Part shown: piece after piece, positions 24,321-36,200 of the stretch | Layout of the letters: the number at the start of each line of letters is the position of its first letter | Position numbering within the stretch: the first letter of the stretch is position 1 | NCBI RefSeq assembly: GCF_037038585.1 | Contig: NC_092520.1 | Coordinates: 148,613,104-148,677,103 of the forward strand | DNA: 64,000 nt | Source of the DNA: Patagioenas fasciata | Taxonomy: Eukaryota; Chordata; Aves; Columbiformes; Columbidae | Direction of reading: 5' to 3' | Translations under genes and position numbers: made by a program | Notes under the pieces: generated by a model | Database searches by the model: none | What the model saw: only the letters and a program-made list of their open reading frames with translations | Told to the model about the DNA's origin: nothing

Positions 24321-26081
24321 TGTCCACATCAGAATTAACCATGAATATGCATCACAACCAAGAAATAGTTACAAATCAGTCAGGACTACAGAAAAACAGC
24401 AGAGATTTCTTCTGCTGAAATCCCAGGGAGACCTCTGACCAGATCCGTACAGGAAACAGCACTTGCAGCTAATAGCATCTAGTCATCATTGACTATGCAT
24501 TTTACCCTTCTCTTGGTCCCAACACACAGACCAGTGGAGAAAATGAGGGTCTCAGCAAAACATAACAAAACACCTCCCTGTAGTTTCTTATCTCCCTTGC
24601 AACAAAACATCCCAGGAGTACAGAAGAGCTGAAAGCCGCCCGCACTAACCCAGCACAGAGTGCATCCCCACCAGACAGCAGTGGGACTTCTCATCTTACT
24701 CCATTTTTTTTCCCTGAGAGCTTTTCTTTACGCCATGTATGGAAACCTATCATCCCAGTGCCAAATTAAAAACAAGGCAAAAGCATTCTGGGACTAGCGT
24801 TCACAAAGTAACCTAGTACAAGTATCCTCGGGATACAGTCATTACTAAACATCTTTCATCTTGCTCATTATATCAGGGTGAAGCTTTTTCAGAATAGGTC
24901 TGACTTACCCAGAATATATATTGTCATAGCAGAGTATGAAGATGTCTTTCAACATTAATACCACAAAATCAACGAAGTTTACAGAACCATTAAATCCTTA
25001 GAACTAACCTTATTTACATTTATAGTTACCTCCAGATATTAAACCATGTCGTGGTTTTGCATTTTACTTGAGCTCTCTGTCCCGTGTTATTTCTATGAAG
25101 AGTATCTTTTTGTCACAAGAACATTTTAAAATCTAAGGTTTTGGGACTCATGCACGTTTAAGTCTTGTCTGTAGCTGTTTAAGATCCTATCAGAGAGTAA
25201 CTTTGCTTTGGATGTACTTGTACCTCACAACAGGTTAAACCATAGCTGCATGAGATGCAGAGCAGAAGTGTTGAGAAGCAACATCAGGTTTCCCTATAGA
25301 AAGCATTTCCTGTTGGCTCTTCTGTCCAGCTGCTCACTTACTGTAGTTGCCGGAGATACCCGCAGGTGCAGCAGATGGTACCAAAGACAATCGTGTTTGG
25401 TCCTCTGCTACGCAGGACTGTGCCAAGCCAGCACCACCACAATGAGACGTTTGATGTTAACATGTGACATTTATGCACATATCCAGACCACTTCTTCTGT
25501 GGAGCAGATGGTGTTCAGGCCTTTTATGGTGCTCCCTGTAGATACTCCTTGTAGCCGTAATGCTGCTCCTTGCAGGTATTCTCCTCCAAGCAGCTGTCTG
25601 AATGGACAGTGGCCAATTTATCAGTCATGGCAATTTATCAAAGAGATTCCAATATCAGCAAAATCACTGTGAAGTTAATACATCAGAGACTGGAATGGCA
25701 TAGAGTGGTTTAAAATAATAGCAACCTGGTGAATATGGCATCGTTGAACCCAAACTGCAAATTACATTGAAGGACATTTTCTTACAGAGCTTGACAAACA
25801 ACAAATATATAACAACCCCTGATGTATCTCAAGATTAACTGCCACTAAACTGATTATCTATAGGATCAGACAATTTTCCCTTTGTCAATATACCTTGGCA
25901 AGCCAGTTGTGATAATGAACAGAAAAAAAAAGCATTTTTTTCCACCTATATGATTTTGTCTTGCTGCTGTCTTTTTCTTAGTGTTCATATTTGGAAATAG
26001 ATGATCTTTGCTGTTTTACTGACATGCGGATTCTTAATATTGGTATGATGATTCCATTTGTCTTTTCCTCCTGTGCTGAGA

Positions 26082-26133
<52 letters not shown>

Positions 26134-29100
26134 GACAGTTTTGCAGAAGTTTCCTGTAAAGCATGCTGCCAGATCTAGTTAGGATTCTGCAGACCACACT
26201 TTAAAGAAAAACACCTGTTCCACCAGCTCACAAGCTGTTGTCATGGTCCTGATGGCTCGTATTGGGAAATCTTCCACTCACCTACACACTATGTCTGCTA
26301 TGCCTACCAAATATTTTTGACCTTTCTTTGGTTCTGAATAAATGCCTTAGAAGATGCCTTCGCATGGTGGGCCACAATCTATCTCCTGCTGGGCTCTAAA
26401 GAGAGCATTCTTTTTTCTTGTTACTTGCAGAATGACTGCATGCACAGGTAGAGCATTTATCTTCGTCTTCATTCATAGCCATTGTATTTATAGCCTGTTA
26501 TTTCCAATCTGTATTGTCTTGACTCTTCCTCGAAGTCCTCCTGAGAGAATACTATGAACTAAATGATGTCTTTCAGGTTTATGTTGGTGCTGCCCTTTCT
26601 AGTTCCTTATGTCTTCGACCATGAACAAGCAGCTCTCTCTGCCAAACTTAATTTTGGTTGAGTTTAAAGGTGAATCCTGCAATAAATTCTCCTTGCCTAA
26701 GCTGCTTCTAGCACTTCAGGGAACGCTGCATCTTGTTTCTGCAGTGCCTAAGACTCAGGATAGTCTCTGTACCTCCAAAGCACAAGAGATGTGTATTTTC
26801 TTAACCAATGTAGCTAAATCGTTACAGAAGCAAATAGGCAGAGAAGTACTGTAAGTGGTGAGATTAACAAAGTGCATCCAACATCTCCAAAGAGATGCTC
26901 CCCCACCACTGCCATCAGCAACCTCTCTACAGTGTCCCCTGTTCAGACTTGTATTTCCCCTGGTGCAAATACAGCCCCTTGACTTCATCCCACACCCTTT
27001 CCTGGTAGGGTACAATCAGCATCTCTTGGGGCTGGCTGGGAACCACACGTATGCTAATTTGTGGGCAAACCTGAGGGCTGAGCTCTCCTTGTCTTTCCCA
27101 CAGTGTTGAGGGAAGGACTCAGCATTTTTCTCCTCTCAAACCAGCCACCAGCATTATTTTCTCTGTTTTTTGCTTGATGTTGGCCAACAGAGTCCAAAGT
27201 TACTGGGTAAGAGCACATCGGCAGGATAATTTCTTTCTGAAAGTATCTAACAGGTGTGTAAAGGAAAGGCATTATGAGCCAATTAACATACAGAGCTTTT
27301 TCTTTTTTTACTCCTTATTAGCTGTATTTCCACATTTTGGTCCGAAAACCATCTTTTGTGCTGATTTACTGCAGAATTATTTTGTTGCAAATTATCCATT
27401 TTCTGTTTTCCAGTCTGTAGTCTATTGAACACATGTTGCTATAGCAGAGGAACTTTATTTTTTCATTTTATTTTTAAGGAGAATGCTGTTTATGGCTTTT
27501 TTAATAGCACTGGTGATTGGAGGAAAGAGGATAGTCCCCTGGGGTATATGGGAGGGCTTGACGTGCACAACAGTGCAGGCTCAGTTTCACAGTCCCGACA
27601 CCCTTTCGGAACACGGGTTTGTTTCCTCTACGCGCTTAAATTATTAGTGCCATAGCAACGCAAAACTGAAAAAGAAGCAGGAAACCTCTGTCATTTTACA
27701 CTGAGGCACCTTAGTCATTTTTAAACCGAAATAATTTTATGAATCATCTAAGCCACCTTTAAAGGCTCAAACCAGTGATACTCATGAGTTTGCACTGCAC
27801 GGGGAAACACAAGGAATGACACGAACTAATCAGTACTGCAAAATGCTTATGTGTCACAACAGAACGCAACGTTACAGAAAACAGATACCTTGGCAAAGCC
27901 CACCATTGCACTGTATGAATGTCTTTCCCTTTATGCCACTATACAACCATAAACATAGAAATATTTATCTTCCTACTGTTCATTAAATGCAAACACTGAG
28001 GTGAATTTTACTTTCAACATCAAAGACCGCAAGGCCCGCCTTCATTTGAACTTCAGCAGGCACCATTTTCCATCATCATAGCCTTTAACACTACGGAGGT
28101 GTCCTCCTCAGAGTCTCAGCATGGGACCGAGGTGCTTGCAGAGAGACACATGGATCTTCATTTTCCCATGACAAGTGTCATAGCATTGGACTGAAAACTT
28201 CAGCCCGTCTTTGACTACGTACCGTGCCTGGTTGGGATGAAGTGAATTTCCTTCATATGGTGCCAGGTTTTAGATTTGTGACTAAAACAGCATTGCTAAC
28301 AGACCACAGGAAGAAAAGCTGGTGCCCAGGAAGAAGAAAAAAAATGTTTTAAAAACCAAGGTTGCAGTGGCAGCCTTGCAAATTGAACAAGAAGTCCCAG
28401 GCGGGAAAAAAGGTGAAGATGAAGGCAAGGTTTCCAAAAGGGTGAAGTATTTAGGTCTAGGAAGGCAGAAAGACAAGGATTGAGACAGGGATGTAGTAAG
28501 TATGGCCGCTACAGTCAAGTTTAAAGGACAATGTTTCTAGAATAAAGGTTGTATTCTAGATTACCACCTACCTGTCTGCCACCAAGAAAATCCCTCTTAA
28601 TTGGAAAGCAGAGCACAGACCTGGCTAGCACCCAGCTAATGAGGCACTAGTAGGAATAACTATTTACTTCCAGCACCTGGGAAGGAAAGTACGGTCAACA
28701 CCAGAGGTGGTGGTAACATTTTTCCAAGTTCCCAAGTCCAGCACTTTGTAATGCATGTTTTCCTGCACGATTTGTTTTTCTTGATGACTGGTTTTATTCT
28801 TGATTTAGAAGGACCAGGTCACTGTATAACTGGACACATGGCAAAACAGTGGGTGTGATTCATAACATGTCACGACAATTATGTTATGACCACTTAATTT
28901 ATGGCATCTGTGTTCATATCTGGTCAAAGGAAGCAACAATGTTGTGGTTAACCATGTTAAATTTGTTATCTCACTCTTACACAGACTTCCAGACTATTGC
29001 CCTTTTTGAACATCACTTCACTAGATGGTTTGGCTGGGGGCTCCTTATCAGCTCCTGGAGCAGATATGAACCCAGTTTTTACACAGTCATTGCTGCCTGA

Positions 29101-29235
29101 AGCCAAAGATAGTCACCTGCTGGACAGATCATCCTTTGGGGCCATGGTCTCATCACACCACCAGCCCTTGTGAGTATCTCTAGTTGTACCTGTTGGAAGT
29201 GAGCGAGGAGAAGCAAGTGTTTTTGGGAAGCACTC
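24321..29235. other. Non-coding stretch with a (TA)n array
   Basis: No conserved exon was recognised. The longest frame, 154 codons at 25208-25672 on the plus strand, has no recognised domain and no splice or promoter context. The rest is AT-rich. Confidence 0.45.
26088..26128. repeat. (TA)n dinucleotide microsatellite, about 20 copies
   Basis: An uninterrupted alternating TA tract of about 41 bp, flanked by short T-rich sequence. Confidence 0.97.
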
Positions 29236-29850
29236 TGTGTGCGTTTCTCAAACTTTCACAGAAAGTTACTCTTTGAGTTTCTTGAGGACCCCATTTTGCC
29301 ATGCAAACGTGCAAAGGTTCATTACAACCCATTCTACAACTCATTAATGAAGATGGCAAACAATGACAGCCCCAGTATCAATTGCTGAAGAATGCAGTAG
29401 TAACCAGATGCCAGCTGGACTTTGTACCACTGATCACAGACTGTATCACTTCAAGCTGGTCAGCTAATTTTCCACCCAGTGTGTAGATCACTTATCCAAA
29501 TTATCTCTCTCCAATTTGGCTACAAGAATACTATGAGAAAACACATCAAGAACCTTGTTAAAAGTAAATAATTTCTACAGTCCCCTTGTCCACAGAATCT
29601 GTCATCTTATCATAAAAGACCATCAGGTTGGTCAAGTGTGATTTACTCTTTGTAAATCCATACTGACCATTCCAAATCACCTTATCCTTACTGTATTTGG
29701 GAGGTCACGGCTTCAAGAAGGATTGTTCTATAATCTATAAACAAAGAAAGGGGACAGGCTGGCTCACCAGTCTCCTGTAGTTTCATGGGTCATCTTCTTG
29801 TCTTTGAAAATGGGTGGCAAATGACGTTTACCTTTTTACATTTATCAGGA
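29236..29850 (-). pseudogene. CR1-type LINE reverse transcriptase remnant
   Basis: Translated on the minus strand, broken frames give QYGFTKSKSHLTNLMVFYDK, then VDKGTVEIIYF, then after a frameshift KVLDVFSHSILVAKL. These match the order of the conserved CR1 reverse transcriptase core (the GF..G.S...NL...D segment, then the YLDFSKAFD catalytic strand, here degenerate). Stops and frameshifts show that it is dead. The fragment is older than the 18.4-kb CR1. Confidence 0.8.
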
Positions 29851-30950
29851 ACCTCATCCATGACTCTCTTGGGGCACAAAGGCAAGAATGATAGAAGTGG
29901 TAGTTCTTCATAATGCCACTGAAAGTTTCCTAGAAGGGAATGGGAAGAAGAGAGAAGACAAACACCAACAGGATGGGGTGTTGTACACCCACATCCTACA
30001 GTTCTGCATGTCAGGGCTCGGCAAGGACCAATGGCTCCCTAAGGGCCAGGGGCGAGGAGCCAAGGGAGATAGCACAACTGGTAAGGCAGGAGCCTCACCA
30101 ACCAAGGCCCCATCTCCACAGCACCCAAGCAAGGAAAGCAGGACAGAGATGGTAACCAGGGACAAACCAGGGTCCAGATCACCAGACAAGCTTGTAGTGA
30201 TGAAGGAGGGACAATGTGAAACCAGGCAGCTTCATAATAATAAGACACATCTGAGTCCAGGCAGGAAGACCGTCCATCAGTCAGGATCTGGATCAATGGG
30301 CAATTTCCATGCCCACAGGCAGGCATGACTGTAACAGAGCTAGAGACAGGTAAACCATGAACATTGCTCAGGCAGGGACTGAAGCCCTGGCTTGATCTTA
30401 AATGGAGTTCGTAGGCCTGTGAGCAAGGGGTGCAGGTGCAGGTCCCACAGATAGATGACCAGGACCATTAAGACCCATTAGTGCTCTCAAAACCACAACA
30501 GGATCCATGGTTTGCACAAACTAACCCCACTGGTGACACTCATATTACAAGTCCTCTCAAGTACAGGCAACACACAAGAAAATGGACACACATCACATCG
30601 ATGACGGATATCTTCAGTGCTAGTGAATGCCCTCACGCTCACGCTTGTCAGTTCACTTAAAGCAACACAGCACTATTTTTTTCACAATAGCCACATCTAG
30701 GCAGACGTCAGCATCCTGCCAGTCCAAGGCCAAGGGCTTTCTGTAGTATTGTGGCTCCAGTCAGCACCCTAAGGAGCAGAAAAATGGTAACTAAGAGCAT
30801 CTGGCACAGTCCTCTTAGTACACAGGTGCATGCAGCAATTATGCAGTAAGTGCAGCACAGGTAGGAGGCCAGCTCTAAGTGCAGAGTACTTCAAGTGCAA
30901 GTTATATGGGATAGCTACTGAGCCAACACATGACCCAAGCAGAAAGGATG
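29851..30950. other. Unassigned GC-richer block
   Basis: This kilobase is richer in G and C than its flanks and is open for 146 codons at 29888-30328 on the plus strand. The frame has no recognised domain and low-complexity composition. The composition suggests a repeat or satellite-like block, but I cannot name a family. Confidence 0.35.
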
Positions 30951-32011
30951 TGACCAGTCTATCCTAGAGATCCTAGCCATACCAAAGTGGTGTAGGCACA
31001 ACTCACGGTGTAGCCACATGGTCACAGAGCCAAGATTCACTCCTTGGTGTAAAAGAGGAAGAAGATGTAGCTGTATCCACTGGGTCTCCAAACTGGCATT
31101 CTCACCTTCTGGATGCACAGGATCAGTAAGAAAATTTCTCCAAATGCTTAGAATGTAATTGTCACGCGTCAATGGATTGAATAATTTCCTATTGAAAAGA
31201 ATTCACTCAAGCATTTAAGCCAGCTCCACATATCATTATACAGAACAAAACCCAAAATCAATTCTTGAGAGGAATTATGTGGGTTTTGTACCAGGTACAT
31301 TTAAGGCTACAATGAATCTTCCTTAATGCAGGCAGTATACTACAGGTGCTAAACTCCCAAGAAAATGAAAAATAAAACCTTTTCAGAGTTGCCAACATTA
31401 TTACAAAATTCTCCAGTGGCAATGTTCCCCACAGACTAATAGCTGGGCATCCAGCCAGAAAAGAAACCCACTAAGTTGTTAGGACAGCTGTGCCAGACAG
31501 GAAGGGAGCTTAAAACCTCCTGAATAGCTCCCCAGTTTGAGAGGAGAAATGTACAAATGATGGAAGGGGAGGACTTCTTTCTCCCAAAAAAATCCATTTT
31601 TAATTCAGCATACACACAGAGCTAGGAAATCATAATGCTATGCTCCACCGGGTAATTACATCCAAGATGCCTACAAACACGCATCTTTGTGAACAGAGTA
31701 CTACTGAAGGCTTTTTAAAGTACTCATGCTGATAAATTCCCAACTCCAAGTCAGAGCAGGTGAAAGAAAAATAAAAAAGACGTCAAAGAGAAAAATATTC
31801 CTGATGTGTTTTCTGATGTAGAAGTACATGCTGTTAGGAGTTCCTTGGAAAAAAACTGGGACTCAAGTCCAGTTCTCACTTGCAACTATAAAGCCTTTTA
31901 AGAAGGAAGATCTGGCACTTATTTTAAAGCTGCTTTTCATCTACAGGAATATCTTCGATGCCTATTTAACTAACTGCAATAAACACAACTTCATAGTTTT
32001 GAACTAAAAAA
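30951..32011. other. No recognised feature
   Basis: Non-coding sequence just beyond the predicted 3' end of RESF1. Confidence 0.5.
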
Positions 32012-33084
32012 GAAAAGGCATAACCTTCAAAAGTTTATTTAAAATATAAAAACTGTTCAGTGAAATATCTACAGATCTCTTACTTTCAGTAGAAAGGTTT
32101 AAACAGATAGAAAGAATCCAGTACAAAATTTGTGAAAAAATACGGTTCAAAATTCTGAACAACAGTGAAAAGGCACTTAAACAAAAGACACTCAGCAACA
32201 AATATAATTCACGTCACAGTCGATGTGTAGTCAAACATTAACTAACACTTCATGAACAAAGAAATTAATTACAGTCTGGTTAAAGTGAGCAACATAGTCC
32301 AGACAAGAGTGAGTTCAAGCTCCCTGTACTTCAACAAAAGTGTAAAGAAAGCAGAGAGAAAAAAAAATAAAGAACTCTTCAGTCAACTAACAGTTTACGG
32401 CACTGAGTTCAGATCAAGAGCTCAGTGTTCGATGTGAACAAGTTCCACAAAAAGAAATGTAAGAAAACCGGGTAGCAGCATAAATACTTCATGGTATCCC
32501 CAAACTGTATGTTTGATTTGAGGGTTTTATATTTGTATTCCCAGTTTAAAAAAAAAAAAAAAAAAAAAAACAAGAAAAGTTTCTACAAAAACAGGAAGCC
32601 TTGTTAGAAGCACAACAATCAGACTAGCATAAGCAGAAAATAAACACGTAATGCTTGAGAATTCACTGCAATCTCTTTCCAGTAGGAATACTTTTCCACT
32701 GCCGGCAATGGAAAGAACCACAGGTATAAGTTTTCCAGAACCAGAAAAGGAAACAGACTATGACAATTTAAATGAGGTTTGGGGTTTTTTTGGTCAAGAT
32801 TCAACTAACTCCTGCATCTTCAAAACAAAACAAAACAAAACATGCCAAAAGGAAACAACACATTTGACAATGGCATTTTCAGCACCAAAGCATATTTGTG
32901 CAATAAATACGGAATAAGATCTCAATCGTTCACAAATGAGGCAAATAGGGGAAACAATTGCCAACACCCAAAAAATATATTTAAAAAGAAAATATTCAGA
33001 AATATGAAGTAAACAGGAAAAAGGATTTTACTGTTGGCATTTTTCCCAGTGATACTGAGTAAGACCTATGATACAGGAGTGCTA
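32012..33084 (-). other. RESF1: RESF1 3' UTR (probable extent)
   Basis: Sequence after the stop is AT-rich and has no competing gene. The first AATAAA on the minus strand that I see downstream is at 32034-32039, so cleavage is expected near 32010-32020 and the 3' UTR would be about 1.05 kb. It contains a 23-bp A run on the plus strand (32548-32570), which is poly(U) in the transcript. The end point is inferred from the signal alone. Confidence 0.45.
32034..32039 (-). terminator. Candidate RESF1 polyadenylation signal AATAAA
   Basis: TTTATT on the plus strand, AATAAA on the gene strand. It is the first canonical hexamer seen after the stop codon, with U-rich sequence on the downstream side. 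Confidence 0.45.
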
Positions 33085-33227
33085 TCAAGGCTTTTGCATC
33101 TTTTTTTCCAGATACATTTTCCTGTAGGTCTGAAACATCTCTTTTGAGTCTTTCATTGGAATGTGAAGAGCCTCGACATCTCCATCCAGGATCTGTATAG
33201 CTGTGTCAAGTGGAATACTGTCCTTGG
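33085..33227 (-). other. RESF1: RESF1 terminal coding exon with stop codon
   Basis: A CTGTCTTTCAG acceptor is followed by 143 coding bases ending in TGA at 33085-33087. It encodes the most conserved tail of the protein ([18 protein letters not shown]). It continues in phase from the 75-nt exon across an intron of 1174 bp. Confidence 0.92.
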
Positions 33228-36200
33228 CTGAAAGACAGACAGAGAAGCAGGTTAAAGCAAAGTCTAAGAGTCTTAAATGACCCTACTCCTTCTGCACGTG
33301 GTACCTAAGGCCACACACTGTCAAAGAGGATGTCACAAACTTCCTTCCTAAAGCACCAGTCACCTCAGATTTAAATCAGTCTCCAATGCATCTTTAAAGC
33401 ACCAAATGGTCATTTGGGCCTCTTTGTAATTTCTAAAGAATATTAAGAAAGGTGTGAATGAAAGCGAGTGGTTGTGAAAGTAAGAGAAGAAACCAGAGGA
33501 AGGGCTAAAAGAATGGCAGACACCAACAGCCAAGGACACATTCAAAAGCAATAAAAGATATAAACATTGCAAAATGTGTTGCTTGCATCAAGACCACAAC
33601 AGATAACTTGTCAGCAGAGGGCTTGCACTCTGGTAAGAAGATGACAACAAAGTCAGAGCATGCTGAATGCACCATTTCACTCCCCGTTAAACAAGCAGGA
33701 AAACAAGACCATTAGCCAGAAAGACACCTAAAGCAAAGAACCAAAGATAGCAGGGAGCAACCTCAGCCAAGATTTACAAAGGATGGAACAACCAAGATCT
33801 TGAGACGAAAGATGCCACTGTTATAACTGTTGATGCCCAAAAGGTATAAAAGACCATCCAGAAAGTAATTTGCCAATCAAGAGAAACGAGGCAGATGTAG
33901 GTAGTACTGGCACCACTTTTCCTCTGTGTGTGATTTAAGTAATCCTGTCCAGACTACCGGGACACACACGTCCCAGTACTTGTGAGCACGGGTGCGTGTG
34001 CAGACAACGTCAACTTACTGTGAAAGCCAAATGAAATTTAAAAATCACTTTCTGTTTTTATAGTCTTACCGTAGATTTTGTTATGTTACTTCCTACATTT
34101 TAAAGTAGGAAAGAACTTAAGTCTTCAGCTACAGTTTAAAACTGTACTTGAATCTTGTTATCGGTGCAACCTCAAATTCAACTGCACACCCATATGCAGG
34201 AAAATTCCAACAACATATTTTTACGGCAAGAAGAATATTTGAAACTCACATGTTTAGTCTACAGAATTCATTTCAGCAGCAGAACTAGTAAAGAATAAGT
34301 TAAAGCACTTTATTAAGATTTGCTACTGTAAAGAAAAACTTAAACCCAAGCCAAGAGTATTTAAGTTGTATTTTGAAATGGATCATCACAAGTTATTTCA
34401 CCTGTAGCAATCTCTTCCAGGTTTTTTTGCTTCACTGGATCACATTTTAACCAATCTTCTTTTTTACTTTTCACACCTAAAGAGAAAATTTTAAAGATGT
34501 TTTTGAGTTTGCTGTCTTACCAGTTTGGGTCTCTGTTCAGTATCAAGTTTTAACACATATACTAGCACATGCAAAAGGAAATTTCCTTTAGGTGTGAACG
34601 TGACTGCAAGGGTTGGTACGTACAGCTTAAGATTTGGTTTTATTTAAAATCAAATATAATGTTTGACACAAATATGTTTCACATTGCACCATGAGAAATA
34701 TCAAAAGGTTGGGGATAAGGAGGAGAAAGAAAAGGCATCTTAAAGCAAAGATCGCAAAGGCTACCAAGACTGTGTGCAGGACATGTCTGGCACAAACCCT
34801 CTCTCTTCCTCAATACCACAAAAGATCTCTCCCTTCTCTCTACCCAGCCAGAGCTATGCACGACCAGGTGACCACTGAATGCAAACCAGATCACCTTTGG
34901 TAACTACACCAAGGGAACCTGCTTTCTATGAACAAGCCAAGCTACCTTCTAAAAGCAGGTTAGAAAGCATTCTTGCAAAGTTACTTGAAGCTGCCATGCT
35001 CTGAGCTACTCTAACTTTATTCTGTAAAACTTAAAGAAAAAGAATAAAACATTAAATTGAAGGAAAAGTCTCATTCTTTTTCAGCTTAATACACAGCTAC
35101 AGTCTGTCAGAAAGCTGGCTAAGCTATTTTGACCTTCACCTTCTAGAGCCCCACACTTTTGCTATCTGTAGTTTTGTACAGCATGAATTTCAAAAGCAGT
35201 ACATGCTTTTTACTTGCACATTAATTTACTTACAAATTAATAATCAAGACAGAATCATACCTGCCACAATGGCTTTCTCTCTTTCCACGGAATCCTTTGC
35301 AGCTAAGCTTTCATCATCAGCTGTTGAATTTCTGAACAGTATCTCTGGACACAGCTTAAATTCAAGTACTTCCCGTTTACAGGATTTCTCACCTTCTGAG
35401 AGAGAAGAATCTCTTTTCGTATCTGGGTTGTTCTGTGACACTTTGGGCTCTGTATGCCAGGCAAGTTTGATAGGTGACGTCTCTAATTTTGTCAGATATA
35501 TGCGTTCCTGTGCCATACGTTTGAATGCAACTCTGTTCAGGTAATGTTTTTTTGGTTCCTTTTGAAGATGCAATTTTAATCTGCTATTTCTTCTGTTTAA
35601 GTATAGCAGGTTTTTATCAGGAAACATTTTCTCAGAGCACTTGTCTTTGTTTTGACCATCAAGATGTCTCTCTTTGTTAGAGAAGAAGTTTTTCGAGATG
35701 GTAGAAGACAGAGCTTTTTTTCTCTGTAGTTTAAGCGCGGAGCGATCTGCTAATGAACTCTTTGTTTTCCAGCCATTTTCTCCGTTCAATTTTTTAGCTT
35801 TGTCAGTATTTATCATGCAATTATATGAAAGTTGCTTGGAATTCTTTGCTTCTGATTGTTTCAGTCTTTCCTCTTCTACCTTTGTTTTCTTAGGGTCTCT
35901 CTTCCCAATCATATTTTCCTTCCTCTTCCGTTTGTATTGCTCCTCCTGTGAAGGATGAATTTTCATAGACTTATCCTGAGAATATATGTGAGTTTTTGAC
36001 TTGAAGTCTACAGTGCCAAAATTTGGGACCTTTATAGCATCAGCATGGTAACTATTCAGCTTTTTATGTTTTATTTCTGCTGATAAATTGTCTTTCTCTT
36101 TGACATGAATTCCTACGTCTTGCCCAAGGATCCCCTTTTGTTTCTTACAGTTCTGTTCTTCAAGTGAGTTCTCTTCACAGGTATTTTTTTGTCCCTGAGT

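Noticed and set aside
35244-35260. Extension of the giant RESF1 frame by four residues to a stop
   Set aside because: The GCAG/GTATGA donor at 35261 and in-phase downstream exons with conserved RESF1 sequence show that this is intron.
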